Shown here one piece after another: positions 23,845-36,600 of a stretch of DNA of 64,000 nucleotides. The notes below the pieces were generated by a model, which was not told where the DNA came from, did not search any database, and saw only the letters and a program-made list of their open reading frames with translations. How positions within the stretch are numbered: position 1 is the first letter of the stretch; every line of letters starts with the position of its first letter. The translations under genes and the position numbers were made by a program. The stretch covers positions 1 to 64,000 of the forward strand of contig CANNZV010001150.1 in the NCBI GenBank assembly GCA_947561585.1. Reading direction: 5' to 3'. Source of the stretch: Caprella mutica. Its lineage: Eukaryota; Arthropoda; Malacostraca; Amphipoda; Caprellidae.

Positions 23845-24318
23845 TCTGAAAGCTGAGCGGCGCACCACAGTACGGCGCACCACTGTACATTCTATTAGGT
23901 AGGTATTTTGAATACAGATTAATGATAAATGGAGTGAATTTGATGGGTAATTGTTTTATCAGATATATGACTGATGCCTGACGGTACCTGAATCCAATGA
24001 ATTTATATTACACAGTTTAATTATTTGATTGAGATGTTTAATTTGGAATAGAAAATAAAATTCATCATAGAAAACTGTAATTAAAATTTTATGGGGTAAC
24101 TATTGTAAACTTAAAACTTTCAGTCTGAGGTGTAAATGAAAACTTATTAGTTAGCCGTTAGGTAGATGTAACCCCCCTGCCAGGTCATTAAACAATCATG
24201 AAGTGTGCAGAACAACAAACTAGCGGATACAACAAACTTCATAACAGTTATTTACTTTGAGATCATTAATAGAAAGTACAGCAGTGCGCCGCTCAGCTTT
24301 TCGATACTGTTGCTCTCA
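23845..24318. other. Interval between inverted AGCTGAGCGGCGCAC blocks
   Basis: GAAAGCTGAGCGGCGCACCA near 23851 is answered by TGCGCCGCTCAGCTTTT near 24285 in inverse orientation, so this may be another small inserted element. The interior is AT-rich and non-coding. The target duplication is not clear. Confidence 0.45.
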
Positions 24319-24530
24319 GTCTCTGTTATGCTTCAAAGTGTGTCAGGAAAGATTTAACACTTGAAAACATCCTTATGCTTTATGTCTCAGGTCTGATGCA
24401 TGTATATCACTTTAGACTATCTTTGAGTGATTTACTTGTTTTTAACAGGTTTCTAAACTTATTTCACCCCTCAAAAGTCGCCAGTATACTGGCGACTTTG
24501 TCCATACTTTGAAACATGGAGTCTCTGCAA
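24319..24530 (+). mobile_element. CATGTTTCAAAG-family MITE, internally deleted copy
   Basis: Begins ATGCTTCAAAGTGTGTC and ends ACTTTGAAACATGGAGT. Contains the 22-bp perfect palindrome AGTCGCCAGTATACTGGCGACT (written in two parts: AGTCGCCAGTA and TACTGGCGACT). About 50 bp shorter than the copy at 24885-25150. Confidence 0.75.
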
Positions 24531-24646
24531 CAGTGCAACTCCACAGCGGCACAGCCCCCCTCCTCTCGCCCTCCAGCTTATCACAATCCAACACAAAGTG
24601 CAGCAAGTCTTCCACTACCACTCCTCTCTCTCCACATACTAGTCTG

Positions 24647-24775
24647 AAAAGTACAGCAGGATTTGTGAATTAATCCTGCGCCCAAGTCCTATTTAATTCC
24701 TATGTTCCCATGTAATTTGCTGCGCCCAAATCCCTATTTCTGGAAAAAAATCCTGGGTCTCTGGAGATCTACTTT
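24647..24775. mobile_element. TAGTCTGAAAAGTAC-ended small element
   Basis: Inverted ends AGTCTGAAAAGTA and TACTTTTCAGACT within the LINE fragment; CCACATAC/CCACATAT nearby may be the TSD, but the right boundary is a few bases uncertain. Related sequence (GCACAGGATTAATCCACAAATC) occurs inverted at 60045-60095. Confidence 0.6.
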
Positions 24776-24884
24776 TCAGACTGACAGGCCCACATATCAA
24801 GCATCTCGCCTCTTCCCTCTCTCTCTCCTCCTGTCTCCCAGGCTCCCAGCCACAAGCAGTTTGTTCCTGCCCGGAACCATATCC

Positions 24885-25150
24885 CATGTTTCAAAGTGTG
24901 GCAGGAGAGTCGCCAGTTTAGTGAGAAAATGGATCCAGGTCGCCACATTTAAGATACTTTATAGACGAAATTTGACTTCCTAGTGAAGATTTTACAATTG
25001 AAAATATCCTCATCGAGTCATGCTTCATGTCTGATGCATGTGCATCTTTTGAGACTATTTTATGAGTGGTTTACTTGTTTTCAAACTTATTTCACCCCTC
25101 AAAAGTCGCCAATATACTGGCGACTTTGTCCATACTTTGAAACATGGAGT
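24885..25150 (+). mobile_element. CATGTTTCAAAG-family MITE, 266 bp
   Basis: Starts CATGTTTCAAAGTGTGGCAG and ends TACTTTGAAACATGGAGT, with exact TSD CCATATCC at 24877-24884 and 25151-25158. Removing it and one TSD restores homology of the LINE frame, which supports the boundaries. Confidence 0.87.
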
Positions 25151-25697
25151 CCATATCCTGTCTCTCTCTCCTCCCTCGTAGTCCTCCTCCCTCATTTCGG
25201 TCTTATATTCTCTGTATAGCCACAGTGTACTCCTCTCCATAGTCTCCAACAACTCCCCCCTCCACTCCCTCTCAACTCTCTCCGCTATTCTCCTCTTTAG
25301 TCTTTACCTCCTGTCCGCTCATAATCTCCAGCTCATCTGCCTCTATTCCAGCCCACTCCAAGTATCTCTGCGTTCTTTTCCACCATCCCACTCCACCTCT
25401 CCTCATGTCACTCAAAACTCTCTTCACCAGCACATTCTCTCCTTGCATCTTCCTCCTTAAATACTGTAGTCTGCTTCTCACCATCCTGCTGGACCTGCTC
25501 TTCATTGTACCTATGCCTATCTCTCCCCGTATAGCTGCCACAGACGCATACTTGGGTGCCCCCAGTATCCTCCTCATAGCCACATTCTCCTGCCTCTGCA
25601 ACTTCTCAACATCCTCCTCTCTCACATCAACCACCTCCGCTCCATACAACACACTCGCCAACACCACCGACTTCCAATACACCTTTCCCACCACCAC

Positions 25698-25936
25698 CCA
25701 GTCTGTATTTCGTGGTAAATTCCACAGACAATGTCGGTGGAATTTTTTCATTTTAAAAATTAATATTCTGGCAAATTCTGTGGATTTTTAGCTATTTATT
25801 CCTATGTTACCATTAATTTTCGGTGGATAAATTGGGAAAATGTTGGTGGATCAGCCAAATTACTGGAAATTTATGATGGATTTTTTTCAGTTTTTTGAAA
25901 AAGTCAGTGTGATTTTTTGCACCAAATACAGACTGG
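25698..25936 (-). mobile_element. CCAGTCTGTATTT-family MITE
   Basis: 239 bp, reverse orientation to the copy at 18800: starts CCAGTCTGTATTTCGTGG and ends TGCACCAAATACAGACTGG. The flanks do not match, so one flank has been rearranged since insertion. Confidence 0.82.
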
Positions 25937-26240
25937 CAGGAGATCATGAATTAATTCTTATGTTACCATTAATTTTGCTGCGGTAGATTTTGAATTAATT
26001 CCTATGTTACCATTAATTTTGCTGAGGGAGATTCTAAATCTGCTGCTGAGAGTCAGAGAGTAACTCTCTCAAAATAAAATCTCTGCGGGAGAAGAGACGC
26101 ACTCTGCAGACTGGCCGGGGATTAGGGTGGGTACTGAAGAGAATGCCCGGCATTTTCCCCATATTGTGTTTATCCCTTAAGCCCTCCCGGCTCCCAGTAG
26201 GACCACTCCAAATCTCTGCTGAGTTTATATCAGTGGGGAT
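25937..26240. mobile_element. Fragment of a CCAGTCTGCAGA-family element and flank
   Basis: 25937-26113 carries two direct copies of GAATTAATTCYTATGTTACC and ends GCACTCTGCAGACTGG, matching the outer element at 63440-63614. 26114-26240 is unassigned; its GGGTGGGTACTGAAGAGAA recurs at 26557-26580 beyond the next MITE. Confidence 0.7.
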
Positions 26241-26547
26241 CCAGGTAATGAAGCATGTCCAAACTCGCTATTTTAATGGCGAGTTTGTGACAGTTATTTG
26301 AGCCCTTCAATTGCAAATGGTAAGAAAAATCTAATTTTCTCCTATGCTACAATGTTATTTTGGAGAGAATTTATGATAATTTCATGATTTTGGAGAGAAT
26401 TTATGATAATTTCATGATTTTGGAGAGAATTTATGATAATTTCATGATTTTGGAGAGAATTTATGATAATTTCATGATTTTGGAGAGAAATTTGGTTAAT
26501 TTTGGAGAGTCAAATGGAGAGTTTATGAGCTATATTATTTTACTTGG
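26241..26547 (+). mobile_element. CCAAGTAA-family MITE with a 30-bp internal tandem expansion
   Basis: 307 bp, from CCAGGTAATGAAGCATGTCC to ATATTATTTTACTTGG, TSD GTGGGGAT at 26233-26240 and 26548-26555. Four tandem copies of TTTTGGAGAGAATTTATGAT plus ten bases explain the extra length over the 227-bp form. Confidence 0.92.
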
Positions 26548-26879
26548 GTGGGGATGGGGTGGGTATTGAAGAGAACGCTTGGCAGATTGTCCCTGGTAAA
26601 CATGTAAATATTGTAATTAGAATTTGGTTTTAAAATTATGTATGGAGACGTAGAAGACAGGTTGTGCAAATTTTAAAAACTTTATTATTATTTGTAAATA
26701 TTTTAGTTTTGATGTATGTAGGATTTGTTTCAAGTTTTAGCTTAAGGCTTGATCATACTTTTATAAATAAAGAATTATTTGATTATGATTTTATTTATGA
26801 GACTAGAGCTGATACAAAAGCTTCTCTGGAAATTTTAACTTGAACTTGAAAATTCCTTTTTTCTGGTTTTTATACAGTG

Positions 26880-27276
26880 GCGTGAGCATGAGCAGGAGCA
26901 GGAGGGAAAGAGGAGAATAGCAGTGAGACTTGAGAGGGAGTGGAAGGAGGGGTTAATTGAGAGTAGCACCCTATGGCTTTACATCGAGTATAAGTCGGAC
27001 ACGAGGAATGAGGACTACGAAGGAGGAGAAAGAGACAGGATGTGGTCCGGGCAAGAACAAACTGTTTGAGTCTGGGAGACAGGACAAGTGAGAGGAATGA
27101 GGAGAGATACTTGATATGTGGAGAGAGGTGTGGAAGAATTGTTGCACTTTATGTTGGATTGTGCAGAGCTGGAGGATGAAAGGGACTTTGGAATTGCAGA
27201 GACAGAGAGGAGAACCATAAACAATCGGTGGTGGGAGAGTTCTTTGGCTTGAATATATACTTTTAAAAAGTAATTA
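26880..27276 (+). pseudogene. LINE ORF2 C-terminal fragment, plus strand
   Basis: Encodes remnants of the LINE 3' end: GAAGGAGGAGAAAGAGACAG matches the GGERDRIW block of the fragment at 25150-25170, then a cysteine-rich segment (TTGATATGTGGAGAGAGG) and a tail ending GAGAGTTCTTTGGCTTGA. Stops are present in every frame. 26556-26879 between the MITE and this piece is AT-rich and unassigned. Confidence 0.72.
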
Positions 27277-27284
27277 GTATCAGT

Positions 27285-27427
27285 CCAGTCTGCAGAATAT
27301 GGGACATTTTTACTTTTTTTTTGTGAACAATCCTTAATTTCTTCCTATATTTACATGCATTTTACTGAAAATAGAAGCTAAAATAGAGGATTTCTTGGAG
27401 AATAGTTTATCAGTTCCTGCAGTCTGG
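27285..27427. mobile_element. CCAGTCTGCAGA-family MITE upstream of SUPT7L
   Basis: 143 bp, from CCAGTCTGCAGAATATGGGA to CCTGCAGTCTGG. TSD GTATCAGT/GTATCGGT (one mismatch) at 27277-27284 and 27428-27435. It ends 208 bp before the SUPT7L start codon. Confidence 0.82.
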
Positions 27428-27635
27428 GTATCGGTTACAAGAATATTAAAGTAGCTAATTGTAATTGGTACTGGTATCGGTGAATCTCTGGTAAAGATTC
27501 TCAGGATTTTCCGATGCATCAAACACTAGGCACCTATCTCATTTAAATAGCAGCGCACTAACTAACATCAGATTCTCTTTCAGTGTCAACTCTGCAAGAT
27601 AATGCATTTTTAAGAAGCTATTTAATCATTCAAAT

Positions 27636-30600
27636 ATGAATAATTCCAAGGAAACATTATGGGGGGAACTGGAAAACAATTCTGATGATACATGGTAAGT
27701 CTTAACATCTTGTAGTGAAGTTGATAGCTAGTTCTCAATTATCAATTGATTTATAATTTATTTTGACATTATTTTGTATTGATAAAAGGTGGTTAGGATG
27801 AACAGAGACATGGCATATGGAGTGAAGATATTTTAAGCTGTAGCTAGCTATTGGAAATTTCTCTTTCTTTCCATTTTTTTAACATGGCTAATAGATTCAG
27901 AGCAACAATGAGTAGCTAGCTGCAATTTAAAATATAGCTAGGTAATGTATTTCATATAGCTAGCTATTTATGGAATTCTTTCTCTTTACTGATTAGCTAA
28001 CTATTAGATTGGGCTGCTTTTGAATTAGTTCATATTAGGGCTGTACTGATATATACCATAATTATTGCCGATACTGATACGAGAATCGATACTAGGTTTT
28101 GGTAATCTGCCGATACACCGATACTTAAAAATCACAGATATTCCGATACTCCCGATACCGATACACTGATATTTTTTAATTACACATTATTATTAGTAAT
28201 TTTATTTAGCTACCTATATATTAAATGTACCGAATCTGATAGAATAGTATCAGATTCGGCAAGTCTGATATGTACCGTATAATGTACATACTACGTAGGT
28301 ATGCACAATCTATTATCTACCAATGATGTACCGAATACTTATATTCAATGTTCTTATGGCCATAAATGTGCACTGCTATTGGTTGGAAGCATTGATGACG
28401 TATGATTAGAGTAGTACTAAGAAACCGGATGTAGCTAATAAATTGGTATATTCGTGACTTCGTCCAGTTTGTTTTTAAATACAATATAAATAAGTTTCAA
28501 GTATTGTAATCATTGCTCATAATCCAAAACATGATTAATTTATTTCATTCAACCATTATTCTTAATACTCTGCTTATATTCATTGAATAGCAACGACTTA
28601 TTATATATAACCGTTTTAGTACAAGTTTGATACAAGTCAGTGTCTGTTTGGAATATACCTAGTTATAGCGCGTCATCAGACAGCCATTTTGTTTACAAAA
28701 TTATATATGCCATGGTACGTGAGCTTATGATTTATATATTTAAATCATACGTTTTTAAACTTAAAATTTTCTTACTTATAACAATTTAACCAGAATCATA
28801 ATTATTACCACCTATTTAATCATTATAATCCTAATATGTACGTCTGTCATAATTGGTTCAATCTGAACATGTTTATGGACATGTTTTATTTTCAGTTTAT
28901 TGTTGTCTGCTGCCGTTAAATTTAAGAAAAGACACTTTAAACAAAATTAATTAGTTTGATGATATTCATTGTTCATTTTCTCAACAATAGAAACTAAAGC
29001 AATCAAAGATGTAGTAAGTGAATTTTTGATAAAAATAAGACTTTAATAGTAGCTATCGGCATTTTTGAATTAATATTTGCCGATCCGATATCAAGTACCG
29101 ATACTTAAAAAATGGCCGATATAACTAGTACCGATACCGATAATATCGGTACAGCCCTAGTTCATATAGTCATTTTTATATTTTAATGCATAGCTAGCTA
29201 ATAAGTTAATAAAATAAATAAATTTCAATTTCAATTAGAAGTGGAGAAAAGTTTTTGCACAAGTTGCTACTGGCATGTGAATGTGAAAAATGATGCACAG
29301 ATTCAATAAACATGTTTTTATGGATTTAGTTATGTGAAATTGGGTCACTTACTGCAAACTTTGCATACTTAGTCTTTAAATTTTTTCTTCACTCCTATAT
29401 CTATCAGTCACCATTGATTGCCTTGTTTGATAAGAGATGTTATCCATGAACTATATTTTTCCATCTATTAGCATTTAGAATAATATGATTGATAGTAACT
29501 GGCAAGATGACTTCAGTCTTGACTCATTTTACTGTTTGACTGCATTTTCAAATTTTCTTTTTTACATTTTCTTTTTTACATTTTCCTTCCCAATGTTATT
29601 TATAGCTATAGCCTTTGGTGCAGAAGAAGACTTAAACGGTCTACTAAATTTCTTATATTGATATTTTTTATATTTATAGCTATTAGCTATTTTTTAATAT
29701 AGCTATTATAGCTGTAATGCAATTTCAATAAGTAGGTAGCTACTAAATCAATGAGCTGAAAGAACCCTTCTTGAAATGAATTGTCAGAGTTGAAAATAGT
29801 AGGTAGGTATAGATAGTAGCTATCACCTTCTAAGGACACACCATGGACAGTGTGTTGAGTTTTACTTTTATAACTTGACTCATGGTTACAATTTTTTTCA
29901 GGGAAGATCACAGCATCAGTTCTGTAGACTGGGACAAACTCCTGACCCCTCAGTTATACCCTCCAGTCAATGCTTCTCTGCACCAACCCTCTCCTCAGTT
30001 AACTTCATCATTCCAAATGTGAGGCATATTATTCACTAGTGTAATAGTGCTATCAAAAATGATGGCACTATTAATTGATCAATTTTATTGATATTGAAAA
30101 AAAAATCGTTTAGCTCTTAACAGTCCTAATGGAAGAAAAAGTGGTTGGAGTCTATGTTGTTCTATTATCAGTTAGCTACCTCACCTCAGAGCTTTGCTGA
30201 GACGAATTATAGCTCTATAGCTACCTGAGGTTTGATTTTCTTCTTTAGGATCATTTAAATCATAACTTCACTAGTATTGTACCGATTTACCTGATTTCAG
30301 TTATAAATGAAAGAGCATAGCTATGGGGTAATATCGTCTGGGGCTTATTTTTAAATTGGTCTTTTCAAAGTGTATTTTTTAGTGACCTAGATATTGGGAA
30401 TATTTTCAAGTAGCTAACTGAAATCTACCCCATTTCTCAGCTTTCCCTGGGGGGATGGTAAATCAATTAGAAATTACTGTGTGTCTTGAATTTCTTTTTA
30501 ATAATTTTCTTCATATGTAGCTACCTAGCTATTTATAATTGTGATATCTAAAGTGAAATGGTTTCTTTTCAGACTTAGTGGTGAGTCATGTCAGTCTGAT

Positions 30601-33600
30601 GTGACAGTTCAAAACACCATAAGGTTACTCCAGCACACTCGACACGTTTCTTCTCTCATCAATGTTGCGCAGGTGAAAAAACGTCAAGTAGCTAGTAGAG
30701 AATTTATGATTGATCTATTTATAATGAAAATGGCATAAGGGCAAAAGTGACATTCCAACCTCATACATACTCTCATACTCTGGCTTCAGCCATGCAATTT
30801 TAACAAAAGAGAGACTGAACGTTTCGAAGAGTAGCTATAGAGTAGAGGGGAGAGTTGTGGAACTGTTTAAGAGGGCATATAGTGAAGATGGAACAAGACT
30901 TGTGATAAGTCAGCAGAATGATGTTGAGGTGGAGGTAGAGAGTGGCATAAGACAAGGATGTAGCTACGTATTGTATGGTGTCATCTGTGTTATTTTAGTT
31001 GATTAGTCTGATCTTTGCAGATGATAACTTGATTTGGCAAAGAGTGTAAATGAGGTAGCGGAGCGGGTGAGACGGGTGGCTGATAGATATGAATTAGAGA
31101 TGAACAATAGGAACAATAGGAAGTTCTCTTGTTCAATGTCGAGAGGCAGGTTGAAGAAATTGAGGGAATATTAGTGGTGGATGAGGAGAGATATTTGGGT
31201 GTAATGGGCCAGCGTACAAGAAATATGTTTGTGATATAGAGGAATGATATGGATGGGAAGGCATGACATACTGTTATAGAAAAAGGGTGTCATAAAGTGA
31301 TGATAGGTAAGAGTTATTGGAAGAGGGTTGTATCTGTTTGGGTCATAAGTTGTGAGACTGATGGTGGAGGATGTGAATATTTTGCAGAGACTAGAGAATG
31401 CAGAAATACGAAGAATGTTGTAAGCATCATGAACGAGGGTTGTTAGGGATGAGATGAGACATTGGAATAGGTATGATGGAGAGTAGAATGGTGCGAAAAA
31501 GGGTGCAGTATTTCAGAAGAGTGGAATAAGGGAAGAACAAGATGATGATTAGTCTTTAGAAATGCACTGGTAAAGCAGAGTGAATGGATGAGGAGTTGAA
31601 AGAGAATGGAATGTGTATGAACTCGTCAGGGATTGAGGAGGTAATGTCAAGTTAAAAGTAATGTCAAAGGAGCAAGTGAAGAAAATGGTAGCAGAGTTGG
31701 TGCATTCAGAGTGGAGGGAGAAGATGGATCAGAGGTGCAGTTTTAGGATTCACATGGTTCAAGAGATGAGAGAGGAAGATCATGTGGAGGGAATGGCATC
31801 TAGGCTGTGGTTTGCTGCGAAGACAGGATGTTTGAAGTTGGACTATAGAAGATGGGAAGAGGAGAGTGACAGATGCAAGTTGATAAGAGGTCAAGGAGCA
31901 TTTTATTTTGGAGTGTAGGCAACCAAGAAGGCAGCCAGTGGAGTTGCAGAGACCAAGGCAGGAGAGTGGAAATTCAGTGTTGGGGAGTTTTGTTTGGAGA
32001 TGGAGATGAGAAAGAGAAGAGGAGAGTGTTGCATGAAATATGGTGGGCGGTGAAGGGGAGATGCCCCATTAAGTGTTGGATAGATTAGTAATTATTTTGA
32101 AGCAGTTCTAAGTGGGTGGGGGCGGAAAAGTTAAAAATTCTAATTTTTAAATAAAGTTTTGACTTGAATAAAGATTTGATTTTAGTTGTTAAAGAAGGAT
32201 GGACCTGTTTCCAAAGGAATCTGTTCATTGGACACGTTGAACTTGGAAGAATAGTGGTGATTTGAGACAGAAAGTTTACAAATTTTCAATCTTACATCAA
32301 AAGTTTTGCTGGAACTCATCAAGCCCATTCACCCCAATATTGTCGACTATTTTAATGCAGAGATATGATAGCTTATCGTGAAATTTATGTTAATAATTGA
32401 AATAATATGGCATGTTAACTGCTAATATATGAAAATGTTTTAACGCTTTTACTAACAATACCTAAGGATTTTTTGTATTATTTGGGGTAGGTGATACGTC
32501 AAATATCCAATAAAGGAAGGGGTCGACGATTAGTCAAATATCGTGTAAAGGGGTCGACAAGGTAAAAATTTGGGTATCCTTGGTCTAAAGAATCCGAAAA
32601 TCATAACCGTTTTTTAGAAACTAAGAGCGACTGTTTGAGCTATGATGGTTCCAAGTTATTTATTCCGAATCTATCACTGAATAGCTAGCTACTAATGAAA
32701 TTTATGAAACACAAAGTTTGAAATTTCTCATTTTGAAGAATTTCAACATAATGGCGTTATGTAGTTGGTTGTATCCGCTACTTTGTTGTACTCTGCACTT
32801 CATGATTGTTTCATGTACTGGCAGGGAGTTCGGGTGTTATAAATATGTAGGTAGCAGGGTACTAGGAATTTTTGCCGAAAGAAAATTCGCTGTAGGAAAA
32901 TTTCGCTGCCAGAAAATTCGCCACAAGGAAATTCGCCCTGAGGAATTTTCGCCGTAAATTTTATTTTTAACTCTCGGCTTAAGAACCCCAGACAAATAAT
33001 TTAAAGTGATCACCAAAATAGCTAATTGTTAGGGTCCTTCTTCAACCCCCGTTAATAGGATAGTTACTGATAAAAAGAGAAAGCAGACTAATTATAGCTA
33101 TATGAATAGTGACTTTATTCTGATTTTCAGTTTTATTTTAATTTAATTTTAGTATGGGTTTAACGTATGCTTTGGAACCAAAGGCCATAGCTATCGCTTA
33201 TGCCAAAAGGAAATTAAGTACAAGAGACTGGAAGAAGCAGTCAGAAAGGAATGTGGCTTCTTGAACAAAGCTTCGTGAACCGTCGGTGATAAGGCTCATG
33301 GATGCAGAAAAGCTACTACCTACCTCAATGCAGTCACTTACCAAGGAATGTGACGAAAAGGGACACAAGCACCGGTGACTGCACTAATGGATAGAAGAGG
33401 AATGTGAAGAGGTGATAGTGAATGAAGAATACGAGACTACCTACCTGATACAAAAATCTAAGACCTCGTAGTTGAAGAACATAATCCTAGCGCTATCCTC
33501 TAAAATTACAAGTAGCTTCACAAAAAAGGATAAACATGGTAAAAATGAAAAAATCTTTTATTTGATGGACAATGAAACACAACACAAGTTGATCGTGTAA

Positions 33601-36600
33601 TTGCATTTGGTAACAAGAGTACCAACTGATATCATGTAAATTTTCATGACATCGTCAAAACTAAGTTTAAAATTAAAAAATAAAGAACAATCTAAGAACA
33701 AATAATTAAGTTTTATTGTCCATTCAATTTTTTTTTTTTTGTATGAAATTGTTATTGTTTGCTATCAAGTGTCTTGTTAAACTATTTTGACTCTCTCAAA
33801 ACAAATCCAGACGGCAAAAATTCCTGGGTGTGAAATTTCATACGGCGAAATTTCCGGTCACGAGATAGCATAGCTACTAAGAAAAATAGGCCAGTAGCTA
33901 GCAAATTGAGAGAAATGATTTTTAGTTCATTCACTAATGTAAGCGTGTTTCTTTTCTTCAGAATGCTCTGAGTAGTTCTACAAGTGACTCCCCCACTGTA
34001 CTTCAGCCATGCCCCCCCATGCCTACCGAAATAGCAGCCTCTAAAACACCCCTTGGTCACCAGCCTCTCAACTTCCTGCCTCCTCAGACTAGGTAAGTGA
34101 CCTTCACTTTTTCAGATGCGAAATAGCTATCAAATAAAATTGAGTAGATTAGTGATAACATCTTTAGAAGTTATCATTTTTTCCCAACTCATTCTAATGT
34201 TCAGTGTTAATTCTAATCAATAATAGCAGTGATTAAGAAGTGGCAACTGTTGTTAAAAAGTTAACTTCTAATGTTGCAGTCATGGGGTCAATATTTAGTG
34301 ATAAATTATTAGCTAGCTTTAGTCTGAAAGGTTATTCTTCCTTCACTTAAACAAGTTGTATGATATCTTTTACGAGGGAGTTAGCACTTTAACTTTAACT
34401 AACACGTTCATCTATTTGTCTCGTAGAATACCTAATTCTGAAATAGTGTAAATAAAATAGAATAGAGATTTTGCAAACAAGATTCCTAAATTACTTTGAT
34501 GCAGAGATAAAATCCACTGGTAAAGTTAAATTTAAAATTTGCCATTATATTGTTAAGTGTTACAACTGTTTTCAGTGATTTGTAGCCTGGGTATTTAACT
34601 TAATTATATTGTTACAGTTAGTTAAAAAGTAGAAAATATTAATAACCAGAGGTGGGCAGCGCTACTTTGAAAAGCAGCGGCGCTGCCGCTTCATGCATAA
34701 TAATGTAGCGGCGCTATTATTGAGAGGATCTCCGCTCGCTGTTGTGAAAGCGGGTGAGCACTCAGGCCGCAGGTGGGCCCATCTGTACTAAATCCCCATT
34801 GAACCGATCTAGAGACTAGTCGTTGAAATCCTCCAGCCTCCTAATTCTTTCAAGAAAGGTAGAAAGATGCGAGAAGCTGAAAGTCCTACTAATTCTGTGG
34901 AGGTCCGTTAAAAATCCATCCAGAGTAGAGTCCCTAGTCCTGTGATAAGAAGGGCATTCTTCAACAATATGAGTCCTTGTCTCTGGGGCAAGTCTCTGAC
35001 ACATCGTCGGCAAGTGTAATCTTGTTATGGGATCCAAAGTTTCCGTGCCCTGTTAAAATTTGCAGGGTAAGACGAAGTTTCCTTCGAGTCAACGACAAGA
35101 GTCTCAGACAGCCTCTCCTATCCAGAGGCTGCTTGAAGAGCTCTTAAGTCTGTCTACAAGAAGATAGGTTGGCTCATCTTCTTCTGGAATTATCCGCAAT
35201 CCACCAGTAAACTGAAAGTTTACATGCACTAGCTATAGGGCACTGGCAGAAAGGGTTCGGGTCCTTCACATGAGGTCTTAGCTGCTTCCTTAGCTAAGAA
35301 GTCGGCGGTTTCGTTACCAATGGTACCAACGTGAGCCTTAACCCACTGAAGAGTGACGTCAGCTTGCTGCTTCAAAGAGTTCAGGGCATTTACACATCGG
35401 TTTACCGTTTGGCTCCTGGTCTTCAAACTAACCACGGCTTTGATTGCCGCTTGGCTATCTGAGTTTATGATAACTCTCTCCACATCAGGTTCCCCGGAAA
35501 TGATGCTGGTCAGTCTCTCTGCTGCCAGAGTGATCGCCAATATCTCCGCCTGGAAAACGGAGGAGTGATAACCTAGATATACAACTAGGTCGATCGTTCC
35601 TACTAGGGAAGTATACTCCTGTACCTGTTCTGCCAGATTCAAGCTTAGAGCCATCTGTAAAACAGACCACAGTCGAATCTTCCACTGTGTGGTCGGGGGC
35701 CACAGTACTCGTCTTAAATCTCACTTGTAGATTTAACCGAGGGCTGCATAGGTCTCCCGGAAAGGCTAGAACAGGTAGGTCCCTGGAGTTATTGTCACAC
35801 CAATTCACATGGCTCTGGTGAGCCAAAGTGTCTTTTATGTAACCACCCCTCCACAAACCCGCCTGCTTCAACCGGTAAGCACCTGACACCGCTGTCCCTT
35901 TGAGAAAGGAAGTCAGAGGTGGCAGGCCGAGGAGCATCTCTAGTGCGGCTGTGGGCGTTCCAGGATAGGCCAATGAAACGGCAATACAAGCCTTCCGCTG
36001 CAGTGTGGACAGTCTCCAGCCCTGCCGCTCAAACTGTAACAGCGTAGCTCATAATAGGTCGAATCATGGTGGTGAAAATCCACATCATGACCTTCGGAGA
36101 AAACCCCCAGGTCTGTCCAACTGCTCGCATACACAGTAGGAGGCATCTATTGGCTTTAGCAGACTTGTCAACTATATGGTGGATCCAGCTCAGCTTTGAG
36201 TCCAGGGTCACTCCGAGGTAAGTTACTCTGTCCACAAGCCGAATTTCTTGTCCCATAAGTCTTAGGGGGCAATACTTCCATTTCCGTTTCCATGTAAACA
36301 TAGTAGCAAAAGTTTTATTGCTGCACAAGGATAGTCCAGATTCTCTGGCCCATTCCTCAACAGTCATCAAACCTTCCTGAACTCGTTCACTAATAGTGAA
36401 GGAGTCTATTCCAGTTGATAGCAGGAGTACATCATCAGTGTAAGCCTGTGCATAAACTCCGGAAACATTAGTCAGTTTCCTGAGAAGTTCACTCATCACC
36501 AGATTGAATAAGAGTGGTGAGAGAACTCCTCCTTGTGGTGTACCCCTAGTCAAACGAACAGAGATGTTATAATCACCAAGAGTAGCTGTGACCCTTTGGC

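Larger units (their letters stand above)
23591..25697 (-). pseudogene. Second LINE fragment: ORF2 C-terminal part, interrupted
   Basis: 25697-25272 encodes a C-terminal block with VLYGAEVVDVREED and ENVAMRRILGAP, homologous to the end of the LINE at 18361-23322. Homology continues through 25271-25159, then 24876-24776, 24640-24531 and a 3'-end-like piece at 23830-23600 that matches 31960-32020. Intervening insertions are a 266-bp MITE (24885-25150), a smaller element (about 24647-24775), a MITE fragment (24319-24530) and unassigned sequence. The piece near 23640-23690 has three copies of a 22-bp CGCCATTCATCCTCTTCATC-type repeat. Same strand as the neighbouring LINE but a separate copy. Confidence 0.8.
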
